Shown: positions 53,320 through 62,220 of the stretch, piece after piece
Layout of the letters: the number at the start of each line of letters is the position of its first letter
Position numbering within the stretch: position 1 is the first letter of the stretch
NCBI GenBank assembly: GCA_015059015.1
Contig: SVBG01000002.1
Coordinates: 175,636-239,635, forward strand
Source of the DNA: Erysipelotrichaceae bacterium
GTDB lineage: Bacteria > Bacillota_I > Bacilli_A > ML615J-28 > CAG-313
Direction of reading: 5' to 3'
DNA length: 64,000 nucleotides
Program-made: the position numbers and the translations under genes
Notes under the pieces: model-generated
Told to the model about the DNA's origin: nothing
Seen by the model: only the letters and a program-made list of their open reading frames with translations
Database searches by the model: none

Positions 53320-53346
53320 TGAAACTATTTCAATTGCTAAATTGTC
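53320..53346 (+). promoter_or_regulatory. ECF-type promoter of the second sigma/anti-sigma operon
   Basis: TGAAAC (53320-53325), 17 bp, TGTC (53343-53346). TGTCTTAATATATGAAG is identical to the serpin promoter, which suggests this sigma factor controls both. Confidence 0.7.
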
Positions 53347-53382
53347 TTAATATATGAAGACGTCTTTAAAGGTAATAATTAT

Positions 53383-53919
53383 ATGAATGAAGAAAGAAAA
53401 CTACATCAGGTCTTAAAAACAGGCGACAAAGAAATAATAAATTCATATTTTGAAGAAATCTATAATAAGTACAAGGGATTAGTATGCTTTGTTATCGCAA
53501 AATACATTAAAAACTATGATGATATAGTTGATATTGCACAAGATGTGTTTTTGTCGTTTTTTAATAATGCTGATAAAGTTAATAGCAGTATTAAATATTA
53601 TTTAACAACATCTGCAAAAAATAAAGCATTAAACTATATCAAAAAATATAGTAGAATATCTATTGTAGATGATAAAGAGCTTGATGTAATACAAGAAGAA
53701 TTAAATAATAATGATACATTTGAATATATAATGGAAGTTTTGAAAGAAACCCTAACAAAACAAGAATACGAAATATTGTGTTTACATTTATTAGATAATT
53801 ATACCTTTAAGAAAATTTCTTTAAAGCAAAATATAAATGAATCAACTGTTAAAACTTTATATTACCGTGCTGTAAAGAAAGGAAAATTAGCTATTGAAAG
53901 GAAGTATAACGATGAATAA
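53383..53919 (+). CDS. ECF sigma factor
   Basis: The 178-residue sigma factor has region 2 at about 20-90 (YNKYKGLVCFVIAKY, DIVDIAQDVFLSFF) and region 4 at about 125-175 (LTKQEYEILCLHLLDNYTFKKISLKQNINESTVKTL). It overlaps the anti-sigma gene by 8 nt. Its upstream ECF promoter is shared with the serpin gene, implying autoregulation and a serpin regulon. It is paralogous in arrangement to the 38989 module. Confidence 0.88.
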   Translation: MNEERKLHQVLKTGDKEIINSYFEEIYNKYKGLVCFVIAKYIKNYDDIVDIAQDVFLSFFNNADKVNSSIKYYLTTSAKNKALNYIKKYSRISIVDDKELDVIQEELNNNDTFEYIMEVLKETLTKQEYEILCLHLLDNYTFKKISLKQNINESTVKTLYYRAVKKGKLAIERKYNDE

Positions 53920-55189
53920 AGATGAAAAAAGTTTATTAGATGAGTTAAGTAATTCAGTTGATTCAAAAATGAATTATAATGATATCGCTAATGAAATTAA
54001 TTTTTCAAAATATGAAAAGAAAAAAAGTTTTGGTTTACTTTTTTCTAAAAGATTATTACTAACAGTTTCTTCATTTGTTTTAGTTTCATTATTAATTATT
54101 ATAATAATGGTGTTCCCAAATAATGATAATAATGGTACTAATGGCCCTGATAATAATAAACCAAATAACATTTTACCAGGTAATCAAAATAATAATATTG
54201 GAGGAGATGATAATAAGGACAATATTGGTAGTGGTGAGGGGGAAAATGAAGTTAAAGTAAATATATATGATGGTTTTATTAAGAATAGTTTTGAGATAAG
54301 TATTGGTAATGGTCCTATATGCGAATCTTTAGGCCCACAACCTCCGCAACCTATTATTGATAGTTATTTTAATATTGAAAGTGAAGAATCTTCAGGTGAT
54401 TATAATGACGGTAATGGTAATGATGAATTAACTAAACCTAGTATTACAATTGGTAGTTCTAGTTTTGAATATATATATGAAGTTGAGTACAAAAATACAA
54501 TTAACTTAGAATATATTTGTGTATATATTGAGAAAGAACTTGCTGAAAAGATATATGAAGAAAATAAAGAAGTATGCGATGTTACATGCGCATCTCCACT
54601 TAATAACGTTAATGGTAGTATAGTTGATTGGTTTTATTCTAATACTTACTTTAATAAAGATAAAGTATTATGGATTTCATATAATGATGTAAATAAAATA
54701 TATTCAAAAATTAATGATTATGTATGTGTTGGTGTATATCAAATTCAAGAACGAATTATTTTAAGAGAAATATTTTCTAATACAATAGTTAATATTACTG
54801 ATTATATATATGGTAGTTTATCTTTTAGTAATAATGGTGATGAATATTTAACACCTGTTAAATATGAATTAACAAATTATGTTACTTGGTATTCATCTAA
54901 TGAAATAATTACAGAAACGAATAAAGAAAGTTTATTTAAAGATTATAGTGAATTTGAATGCAGCATAAATATTAAAGAAAATACAATTAAATTAAGAACA
55001 TTTGCTGTTCAAGATGAAGAAGAACTTTCTAAAGAGTATTCTTTATTGTTAAAAGACTATCATAAATTAAGTAATATAATTATAGTTGAAAATGATTATC
55101 CTGAAAAAGAATTAGGAGATATAACATATATAACATATAAATATAATGAGTTAGTTGAACTGATACAAGAGTTAGCTAAAAGAACATAA
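53912..55189 (+). CDS. Membrane anti-sigma factor with extracellular domain
   Basis: The 425-residue protein has a cytoplasmic N-terminus (about 1-43), a transmembrane helix (about 47-68: RLLLTVSSFVLVSLLIIIIM) and an Asn/Gly-rich linker. The extracellular domain has EYICVYIEKELAEKIYE at about 194-210, matching the 39476 protein. ATG 53912 follows AAAGGAAG. Anti-sigma function is inferred from topology and gene overlap. The extracellular part may sense the envelope or a host factor. Confidence 0.75.
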   Translation: MNKDEKSLLDELSNSVDSKMNYNDIANEINFSKYEKKKSFGLLFSKRLLLTVSSFVLVSLLIIIIMVFPNNDNNGTNGPDNNKPNNILPGNQNNNIGGDDNKDNIGSGEGENEVKVNIYDGFIKNSFEISIGNGPICESLGPQPPQPIIDSYFNIESEESSGDYNDGNGNDELTKPSITIGSSSFEYIYEVEYKNTINLEYICVYIEKELAEKIYEENKEVCDVTCASPLNNVNGSIVDWFYSNTYFNKDKVLWISYNDVNKIYSKINDYVCVGVYQIQERIILREIFSNTIVNITDYIYGSLSFSNNGDEYLTPVKYELTNYVTWYSSNEIITETNKESLFKDYSEFECSINIKENTIKLRTFAVQDEEELSKEYSLLLKDYHKLSNIIIVENDYPEKELGDITYITYKYNELVELIQELAKRT

Positions 55190-55202
55190 GAGAGGTGTTT
55201 AT

Positions 55203-57728
55203 ATGAGAAAATATTTATTAGTTTTTAGCATATTTATTATTTTAACATTTTTATCTGGATGTAATAACAACCAGGGAACTAATAAACTTATTCCAAATTC
55301 AAATAGTATTGTTATTACAAAATATTTAGGTAATAGCCAATATAGTCCAACTGATACAACAATAACCATTGATGATGATGAAATAGTAAACTACATTGTT
55401 GATAATTTTAATAGTTTAAAAGTAGAAGAAATGGATTATATTAAACCACATGGTATTATGTATACATTAAAGTTTTATAATGATTCAAATGAAGTAAAAC
55501 AAATTGAAGTTATATCTAGTAAATATCTTGCGATAAGCGATAGTATAAGTCCTTATTTTATTAAAAAAGGAGAGCTTGATCTTGATTATATAGAAAAGTT
55601 ATTTAATGATTTACCGTTAGATGATACGTTAGAACAATTAATAATTAATGCATATATAAAAAAGTATCAAATAACTTATGAACTAGAAATAGATGAGATT
55701 TATAAAACATTTAATAATAATGGAAAAAAAGTTATAGTTTTTAAAACTAAAGGACCTGCAGAGGATGTTGAATGGAATGAAACTGTAGGTGGAATAAAGT
55801 TTTATTACAGTAATCATATACGTATCGAAGTATACTCTGATGATCAGATTTATACACTAAAAGAAGCTTATGATGAAGGAATTATAACTAAAGAAAATTT
55901 AATTGAATTAAGTAACATTGTAAATGCTAATTGTACAATGGGGCATTCATTTGATGAAGGTAATGTGGTTGAAATTCCAAATGGTGGATGCGAGATATTA
56001 TATACATGTTTAGTTTGTGGGTATACAAAAACTGATTGTGGTAATCTATATTCATTAACTGTTACTGGAAATACCGAACTTATGATTGAAGATATTACCG
56101 GTGAATATGTTGAAAATTCTTTTATAAATTTGTCAATACAATGGATAATTGATGCAGATGTAGAAGTATATGTTAATGGTAAAAAAATTGATCCACTTAC
56201 TAAGCCAACATCTAATTTATCATATGTATTTAATATGCCAAATGAGGATACGGTAGTTGAAATTAAAGTTGTAACACTTGAATATGTAACACTTCAAGAA
56301 TTAGATGATTATAAATGGGCAAGTGAATTAAATAAAGAAGATATAAAAGAGGTTAGATATGAATCATCAACTGTAGGTATTAAACCAGGAAATTTAATTG
56401 ATATTAAATATTCAAATGATTCTATTGATATTTCAAATTTATATGATGCACTTATTTTAGGTCTATATGTTAAAACTGATATGGAATATGCTGTAATGGA
56501 TGGTGGAGGATATATAAAATATACCTTTATTACAAATGATAATACTTATGAAATTAATGTTGCAAATGGTTTTATAGTAAATGTTCCTGATTTGATAATA
56601 TCAAGCATAAAATTTGATTATTACAAATTTTTAGGAGAAACATATCAGTTTAAAAATCCTTACTTAGAATGTAATTCATTCCTTGTATATGATACTCATT
56701 ATGAAACGTACACAGTAGAAAACGATACTTTAATTGGTGAGTATGATGATTTAGGTGAATTTGAATTTATTCCTTATGAGGGTGGTATCCCTGAATATCT
56801 TACTCCTTATTATATAGAAACATCGTTTGGTAGAATATATATTCATACATCTAATATTTTCTATTTTAAAGATGGAAATACATTTACATATTACAAAATA
56901 GTTTCAGATAAAGATTTTAGTTTCTTATTTAATAATGCAAATTATGATATTAAAAACTTATATGCAAAATATCCTATGTTTGCAACACAAAGTTCTTATG
57001 GTAATAAAAAATTTGATGTAATATTTGACGAAGCTGTTGAGCAGAGTGAAAAATATATTATTGATATAGATGATATTAAATGTGATAGTCTTCAAGTTTT
57101 ATTTAATACTAACTTATCTGATCAATACTTAAAAGATAATTATAAAGCATTACTGTTTATAAGAGAAGAACCAATTTATTGTGATGCGTTAGAAGATATT
57201 ACATATACAGAATTATTTATTGAACGACATATCGTATATGCTAGTATTCATTATAATTCTAATGCCGAAGGCGGTGAGGCATTTTCATATTATGAAGATT
57301 TAATTTTAATACCAAACGAGTGGGTAGAAGAAATAGCTTCTTCAAAGATTAGATTTAATTTAGAAAATCATTTTTATCTTGGAAGAAATATGATTATGTC
57401 TTATACTAAAATGCAAGAATTTAAAGCTGCATATCGTAAACAAATATTAGATAAATTATTTGATGATTGTATGTATAGAGAAATATATATGCTAGATGTA
57501 TATGGAGAATATAATGATTGTTTAGTTTCAACAGTTACTTATGACGGCTATGTTCATACTGATGTGAAGTGGACATTGACTGAGACATTTGGTGATGTAA
57601 CAATTACATATAGTGGTTATTATCCTATTTGGGTTTGTTATAATTCTAAGCTTTATACTTTAACTGAAGCATATAATAACGGTTATCTAACAATTGATGA
57701 TATAATAGTTATTGCAGAAAAAGCATAA
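55203..57728 (+). CDS. Large lipoprotein of the second sigma module
   Basis: The 841-residue lipoprotein has lipobox LSGC (Cys20) and a beta-rich extracellular chain. A Cys-rich segment at about 240-280 (CTMGHSF...CEILYTCLVCGYTKTDC) resembles modules in gut surface proteins. Two internal copies of IYTLKEAYDEGIIT / LYTLTEAYNNGYLT occur at about 218-231 and 818-831. It follows the anti-sigma gene by 13 nt. Adhesion or sensing are possible roles; family unknown. Confidence 0.77.
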   Translation: MRKYLLVFSIFIILTFLSGCNNNQGTNKLIPNSNSIVITKYLGNSQYSPTDTTITIDDDEIVNYIVDNFNSLKVEEMDYIKPHGIMYTLKFYNDSNEVKQIEVISSKYLAISDSISPYFIKKGELDLDYIEKLFNDLPLDDTLEQLIINAYIKKYQITYELEIDEIYKTFNNNGKKVIVFKTKGPAEDVEWNETVGGIKFYYSNHIRIEVYSDDQIYTLKEAYDEGIITKENLIELSNIVNANCTMGHSFDEGNVVEIPNGGCEILYTCLVCGYTKTDCGNLYSLTVTGNTELMIEDITGEYVENSFINLSIQWIIDADVEVYVNGKKIDPLTKPTSNLSYVFNMPNEDTVVEIKVVTLEYVTLQELDDYKWASELNKEDIKEVRYESSTVGIKPGNLIDIKYSNDSIDISNLYDALILGLYVKTDMEYAVMDGGGYIKYTFITNDNTYEINVANGFIVNVPDLIISSIKFDYYKFLGETYQFKNPYLECNSFLVYDTHYETYTVENDTLIGEYDDLGEFEFIPYEGGIPEYLTPYYIETSFGRIYIHTSNIFYFKDGNTFTYYKIVSDKDFSFLFNNANYDIKNLYAKYPMFATQSSYGNKKFDVIFDEAVEQSEKYIIDIDDIKCDSLQVLFNTNLSDQYLKDNYKALLFIREEPIYCDALEDITYTELFIERHIVYASIHYNSNAEGGEAFSYYEDLILIPNEWVEEIASSKIRFNLENHFYLGRNMIMSYTKMQEFKAAYRKQILDKLFDDCMYREIYMLDVYGEYNDCLVSTVTYDGYVHTDVKWTLTETFGDVTITYSGYYPIWVCYNSKLYTLTEAYNNGYLTIDDIIVIAEKA

Positions 57729-57738
57729 TATTAAATAT

Positions 57739-57782
57739 AGGCTATTAAGGGAATAAAATACCTTAATAGTCTATTTGTTTTA
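57739..57782 (+). terminator. Terminator of the second sigma module
   Basis: 13-bp stem TAGGCTATTAAGG/CCTTAATAGTCTA (one G-U) followed by TTTGTTTT. Confidence 0.85.
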
Positions 57783-57794
57783 TTATATATATAT

Positions 57795-57930
57795 TTGAAA
57801 TTAGTAATTAAATATTATATAATTAGTAATGTATGGAAAACCTTACATTTAAAGTTATGATTACTTGGTGGTGTTTCACAAATTAATAGTGTATATTTAT
57901 ATTGTAATTGGCCATTACAATATAATTTTT
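57795..57930 (+). promoter_or_regulatory. Promoter and structured leader of the 57942 XRE gene
   Basis: TTGAAA (57795-57800), 17 bp, TATAAT (57818-57823). The roughly 110-nt leader has hairpin ATGTATGG/CCTTACAT near its start. An 11-bp inverted repeat TATATTGTAAT/ATTACAATATA (57898-57924, spacer TGGCC) is followed by ATTTTT just before GGAGG. The second structure may be an operator or attenuator. Confidence 0.6.
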
Positions 57931-57941
57931 GGAGGTAAAAT

Positions 57942-58766
57942 ATGAATTTTGGAAAAAATTTAACTATTTTTAGAAAAAGAAAAAACTTAAGTCAAGAAGA
58001 ACTTGCCTTTATTGTAGGTGTTTCTAGACAAACAATTTATACATGGGAAGCAGATATTGCAGGGCCTAATGTAGTTATGTTAAAAAAGATTGCTAATGCT
58101 CTTGATGTATCAATTGATGAATTAGTCAAAGGACCGAGTATTGAAGCATTACCAAATAAGATGAAAAAATATTCATTAAAATATTTGCAAGAGTATAAAC
58201 CTCTAGCTTTAAATAATATCTTAGACTGGTTTGTAAAATTAGAAATTGGATATGAGATTTGTTTTGGTTTATATGATGAAGGTATTAAAGATTATTCATA
58301 TCATTTAACTGTTTTAGGTGAAGTTATAATTCATAATCAAAAAGGATATGAGATTTTAGTAGAAGAATATAATAAGGATATGATTAAGACTAAAACTTTT
58401 TCTTTAATCGCAAGAAATGAAAATAATAAAATGCAGTTTCTTGGTAGAATTGATGATGTTAATGGTGTTAAAAAGATTCAAACATTTAAAGATGAGGAGT
58501 TTGTTGAAAAATGGGGTGGAGCGGCAAGTACATATTTTGAAAAGACTAAGAGTTTTCTATTAAAATATGGTGATATAGAATATAAGGTGATTGAAATTAG
58601 TTATTTAGTAGATGATAATATATATATTGAGTGTTATTTAAATCATGATCTTGAACCATTACTACAGAGAAGATTTGATAAAAATAGAAAATCTAATGAA
58701 ACTAGAATGGTGAATGGTAACATATATGGATTTTTCTATGATACAATAACAGATAGGTTAAAATAA
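57942..58766 (+). CDS. XRE regulator with unknown C-terminal domain
   Basis: The 274-residue protein has HTH at about 5-62 (IFRKRKNLSQEELAFIVGVSRQTIYTWE, GPNVVMLKKIANALDVS). About 200 residues of alpha/beta sequence follow, including LEIGYEICFGLYDEG, LVEEYNKDM and WGGAASTYFEKTKSF. I do not recognise the C-terminal domain. GGAGG precedes the start and a 110-nt structured leader lies upstream. Confidence 0.8.
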   Translation: MNFGKNLTIFRKRKNLSQEELAFIVGVSRQTIYTWEADIAGPNVVMLKKIANALDVSIDELVKGPSIEALPNKMKKYSLKYLQEYKPLALNNILDWFVKLEIGYEICFGLYDEGIKDYSYHLTVLGEVIIHNQKGYEILVEEYNKDMIKTKTFSLIARNENNKMQFLGRIDDVNGVKKIQTFKDEEFVEKWGGAASTYFEKTKSFLLKYGDIEYKVIEISYLVDDNIYIECYLNHDLEPLLQRRFDKNRKSNETRMVNGNIYGFFYDTITDRLK

Positions 58767-58783
58767 AACAAAATTTGTCTTAT

Positions 58784-58801
58784 CAACTGTGAGTTGTTTT
58801 T
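58784..58801 (+). terminator. Weak terminator after the 57942 gene
   Basis: Short hairpin CAACT/AGTTG followed by TTTTTAA. Confidence 0.45.
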
Positions 58802-58819
58802 AATTAAAATATTGGTCGC

Positions 58820-58865
58820 TTACATTATGTATTTTTATGTAGTATACTATTAGTGTAACCGGTTA
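58820..58865 (+). promoter_or_regulatory. Promoter and start-site palindrome of the 58892 gene
   Basis: TTACAT (58820-58825), 17 bp, TATACT (58843-58848). Palindrome TAACCGGTTA (58856-58865) lies at the expected transcription start. Confidence 0.55.
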
Positions 58866-58891
58866 TAAAATAAACTTGAAAGGAATAAAAA

Positions 58892-60001
58892 ATGGAAATT
58901 GGAAAAGTTATAAAACAAGCAAGACTAAATAAAAAGATTACTCAAGAACAACTTGCAGAAGCATTAGGAGTAACAACTCAAGCAGTAAGCAAATGGGAAA
59001 CAGATTGTTCATATCCCGATATTACATTACTACCATCTATTGCAAATTTCTTAGATATATCTGCGGATGAATTGTTAGGTATTAAATTAGAAGAAAGAAA
59101 AAAATATATTGATGATGTAATCAAAAAAAATAATGAACTTATTAGTAGTAGATATTTAGACGATAGTTTTAATTTGATGAAAGAAGCTTTGAAAAAATAT
59201 CCTAATGATGAAAGATTATTAAATGCACTTACTAAATGCTATTGGGCAAGAATGCAAATGACAATTGGTAAAGAAGAATTATTTGATTATCGCCAACAAT
59301 TAAAAAAATTAATTATTGAAAATGCAGAAAAAACACTAGAAGTTGCAAGAATTCCAGAGATTATTGAAAGCGCAACAATTTATTTAATTCATACATATCC
59401 AAGACTTGGTGAAGAAGGAAGATTAAAAGCACTTGAAATTGTTAATAATCTACCTGGAATTGATTATTCAAAAGAATTAAGATTAACTAATGTCTTAACA
59501 GGGAATGATCGAAAGAAAAGACTTCAAGAAAATGTATTATTGTTACTTCAAAAAATTAATCACAATTTCTCTTATCGTTTAGCTGGATATAGTGATGATA
59601 TATATCAAAAAATAGCATTATTTAAGAAAAATATAGAATTAATTAAGATTATTTTGGAAGACAATCTTTATTGGTTTAATATTCCTTGTTCTAACTTTGC
59701 ATTTGTAATAGCAGAATATTATGCAGAGTTAAAGGATAAAGAAAATACTCTTAAATATCTAAATGAATCAGCAGATTATGCTTGTGCTTTATGTAATAGT
59801 CCTGATGAAGGTGAATATGATTCATATTGGCTAAAAGGAGTAAAATACACAATTACTAAAATTAAAAACTATGAAGGTAATTATAAAGTATTTGACAATC
59901 CAGTCTTTGATTTTATTAAAGATACTACTGAATTTAATGAAGTGAAGAATAGATATCTAAATGCTTATAATGATAATCCAAAAGTTTATAGAAAAAATTA
60001 A
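58892..60001 (+). CDS. XRE regulator with TPR-like C-terminus
   Basis: The 369-residue protein has HTH at about 5-62 (IKQARLNKKITQEQLAEALGVTTQAVSKWE, YPDITLLP) and helical repeats to the end (NLMKEALKKYPNDERLLNALT, VIAEYYAELKDKENTLKYL). It is a paralogue of the 36229 and 52190 proteins. AAAGGAA precedes the start. A palindrome at the transcription start could be its own operator. Confidence 0.83.
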   Translation: MEIGKVIKQARLNKKITQEQLAEALGVTTQAVSKWETDCSYPDITLLPSIANFLDISADELLGIKLEERKKYIDDVIKKNNELISSRYLDDSFNLMKEALKKYPNDERLLNALTKCYWARMQMTIGKEELFDYRQQLKKLIIENAEKTLEVARIPEIIESATIYLIHTYPRLGEEGRLKALEIVNNLPGIDYSKELRLTNVLTGNDRKKRLQENVLLLLQKINHNFSYRLAGYSDDIYQKIALFKKNIELIKIILEDNLYWFNIPCSNFAFVIAEYYAELKDKENTLKYLNESADYACALCNSPDEGEYDSYWLKGVKYTITKIKNYEGNYKVFDNPVFDFIKDTTEFNEVKNRYLNAYNDNPKVYRKN

Positions 60002-60025
60002 TCATACATAAATGAAATAAAAATT

Positions 60026-60063
60026 AGTCAGCTATCTAGTATTAAAGATGGTAGCTGACTTTT
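60026..60063 (+). terminator. Terminator after the 58892 gene
   Basis: 11-bp stem AGTCAGCTATC/GGTAGCTGACT (one G-U) with TTTT. Confidence 0.8.
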
Positions 60064-60070
60064 CATTTTG

Positions 60071-60099
60071 TAGAAATATAAAAGAAAATATGATATACT
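60071..60099 (+). promoter_or_regulatory. Promoter of the Nudix gene
   Basis: TAGAAA (60071-60076), 17 bp, TATACT (60094-60099). Confidence 0.5.
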
Positions 60100-60125
60100 A
60101 ATGTAAAAAACAGGAGTGACTTTTT

Positions 60126-60548
60126 ATGGATACATTATTCTTGATTGGACCAAGAGCAACTATATATAATCCTTTAATGGACAAAGTATTATTACTTCAA
60201 AGAAATGATGGTAATAATGTATGGGAAATACCAGGTGGTAAAAGAGAAAATAATGAAGATATAATAAATGCTTTAAAAAGAGAAGTTTATGAAGAAACTA
60301 AACTTAATATAAAAGAATATAAACTTGTATATGTATCACCAGTATTTGAAAATCATCCTGTATTAAAACCATTTTTGAATGTTGGGTATTTGTGTATTGT
60401 TGATAGCATGGATGTTATTATTTCTGATGAACATATTGATTTTAAATGGGTAAGCACTAGTGAACTTAGTGATTATTTAGATCAAGAAATTATGAATGAT
60501 TTATTAAATAATAATATGCTAAATGAAATTGAAAAATATAAAATCTAA
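60126..60548 (+). CDS. Nudix hydrolase
   Basis: The 140-residue protein has a complete Nudix box from G38 (GGKRENNEDIINALKREVYEE), with the metal-binding REVYEE. It hydrolyses a nucleoside diphosphate linked to another moiety; the substrate cannot be told from sequence. WEIPGGKRE is typical of MutT-like housecleaning enzymes. The 60562 gene follows after 13 nt, so the two are probably one operon. Confidence 0.9.
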   Translation: MDTLFLIGPRATIYNPLMDKVLLLQRNDGNNVWEIPGGKRENNEDIINALKREVYEETKLNIKEYKLVYVSPVFENHPVLKPFLNVGYLCIVDSMDVIISDEHIDFKWVSTSELSDYLDQEIMNDLLNNNMLNEIEKYKI

Positions 60549-60561
60549 ATAGGTGTATAAA

Positions 60562-60894
60562 ATGAAACTTAAAATATCAAAACAAGAAAGTGGTATATAT
60601 TATCATGGTTCTCCATTTCAATTAGAGTATTTAAAAGAAAATTGTGATTTTACTCCATACAAAGAAGTTGCAGTAGCTTTTGGTAGTAAACCTATAAGTT
60701 TATCAGTTAATGATGATATAATAAGTTTTAATGGAAGTGTATTTACAGTATATTTATATCAAATAGATGAAGACATTAAATATAATGTAGATTTCTTTGA
60801 TAGACCAAATTCATCATTTGAAAAAGGATATGAATTACGAGCAAAAAGAAACATTAAATTAAAATTGATTGAAATAATTGATGAAATTGTTTAA
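60562..60894 (+). CDS. Hypothetical protein (possible ADP-ribosyltransferase-like fold)
   Basis: The 110-residue protein starts MKLKISKQESGIYYHGSPFQLEYLKE. The YYHGS start, a later AVAFGSKPIS and a VYLYQID stretch recall small ADP-ribosyltransferase-like proteins, but key motifs cannot be confirmed and the call is weak. ATG 60562 has AGGTG upstream; the frame opens at GTG 60553. It pairs with the Nudix gene, and both enzyme types can act on NAD derivatives; this link is speculative. Confidence 0.55.
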   Translation: MKLKISKQESGIYYHGSPFQLEYLKENCDFTPYKEVAVAFGSKPISLSVNDDIISFNGSVFTVYLYQIDEDIKYNVDFFDRPNSSFEKGYELRAKRNIKLKLIEIIDEIV

Positions 60895-60921
60895 AAAAGA
60901 TTAATAATATAATGATTAAAA

Positions 60922-60947
60922 GCCTTGCGTATAGCAAGGCATTTTTA
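60922..60947 (+). terminator. Terminator after the 60562 gene
   Basis: GC-rich 7-bp stem GCCTTGC/GCAAGGC with loop GTATA and TTTTT. Confidence 0.87.
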
Positions 60948-61041
60948 TATAAAATAGGATATGTTTTGAATAATAAAAGTATAACAGCATATAATAATGG
61001 TGTAAGAAAATTACATTTCCGTAAAAAAGTTACGGATACAT

Positions 61042-61070
61042 TTGACAATTCAATTAAAAGGTGGTATAAT
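61042..61070 (+). promoter_or_regulatory. Promoter of the AAA/TOPRIM defence pair
   Basis: Perfect TTGACA (61042-61047), 17 bp, TATAAT (61065-61070). The -10 overlaps a false ribosome site and argues for the later gene start at 61099. Confidence 0.85.
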
Positions 61071-61098
61071 ATTAATGAATAACAAGGAGAAAAATAAT

Positions 61099-62220
61099 AT
61101 GTTAGTTAGTTTTTCAGTAGAAAATTATAAAAGCTTCAAAGATAAAATTGTTTTAAACTTTGAGGATGCACATGATTATAAATACAATAATCAATGTATT
61201 AAGAATGGTTTATTAAGTAAAGTAGTTATTTACGGAGCAAATGCATCAGGAAAAAGTAATTTTGGATTTGCACTATTTGATATTGTATGTTTACTTACCG
61301 ATAAAAATTCACATCCTACACAATATGATGAATTAACATTTATAAATGCTGATTCTAATTCTGATGTTGCCGTATTTGAATATGTCTTTAAGAATAAGAA
61401 AGATAAAATAATTTATATATATAAAAAGAAAAGTCCTAAAGTAATTACATATGAAGAATTATATATCAATGATAAAAAAATTTATTCATATGATTTTGAA
61501 AAACAAATTTTCGATCAACCAAATATGAAAGAAATCTATGCGGAGAATTTAAACTTTGAATATTTTGAAAATAACTTTGCAATTCTTAGATATATAGCAA
61601 ACAATACTAATCAACCTGATAACTCACATGTTAAGTTTATTATGAATTTTGTTTCACATATGTTATGGTTTAGATCACTTCAAGAAAATGGTTATATTGG
61701 TTTAACTACTGGTAGTGGTTCACTTAGTCAATGGATCTCTAATAATAATTTAGCAAAAGAGTTTCAAAAGTTTTTACGTGATCTTGCAGGTATTGAAACT
61801 AATTTAGATATAATTGAACTAACTCAACCAATACAACAAAAGTTATTAGTTGAAAAACATAAAAATAAAATGTTCCCTTTTGAACAAATTGCATCAAGCG
61901 GAAGCAAAGCTTTAGAGTTATTGTTTTATTGGAGCAAACGTTTTGATGATGTTTCTTTCCTATTTATGGATGAATTTGATGCTTTTTATCATTTTGATTT
62001 AGCAAGAAATGTAATTAAGTATATTGTTGATTATGATAATATACAAGTAGTATTTACAACTCATAACCCTAATTTGGCTACAAACGAAATGTTAAGACCT
62101 GATTGTTATTTTACTCTTAAAAACGGAAAACTAACTTCTTTTGCAGATAGCACTGAAAGAGAACTTAGAGAAGGACATAACTTAGAAAAAATGCTTAGAA
62201 ATGGAGAATTTAATGGCTAA
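61099..62220 (+). CDS. AAA/ABC-type ATPase of an AbiL/RloA-like defence pair
   Basis: The 373-residue ATPase has the SMC/RecF-like start LVSFSVENYKSFKD, Walker A YGANASGKS (45-53) and Walker B SFLFMDEFDAF (Asp291). The switch region TTHNPNLATN follows, as in AAA_15/AAA_21 proteins such as AbiLi, RloA and OLD ATPase parts. AAGGAGA precedes ATG 61099; ATG 61075 lies at the transcription start and is less likely. It overlaps the next gene by 8 nt. Phage-defence role is inferred from the pair. Confidence 0.85.
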   Translation: MLVSFSVENYKSFKDKIVLNFEDAHDYKYNNQCIKNGLLSKVVIYGANASGKSNFGFALFDIVCLLTDKNSHPTQYDELTFINADSNSDVAVFEYVFKNKKDKIIYIYKKKSPKVITYEELYINDKKIYSYDFEKQIFDQPNMKEIYAENLNFEYFENNFAILRYIANNTNQPDNSHVKFIMNFVSHMLWFRSLQENGYIGLTTGSGSLSQWISNNNLAKEFQKFLRDLAGIETNLDIIELTQPIQQKLLVEKHKNKMFPFEQIASSGSKALELLFYWSKRFDDVSFLFMDEFDAFYHFDLARNVIKYIVDYDNIQVVFTTHNPNLATNEMLRPDCYFTLKNGKLTSFADSTERELREGHNLEKMLRNGEFNG

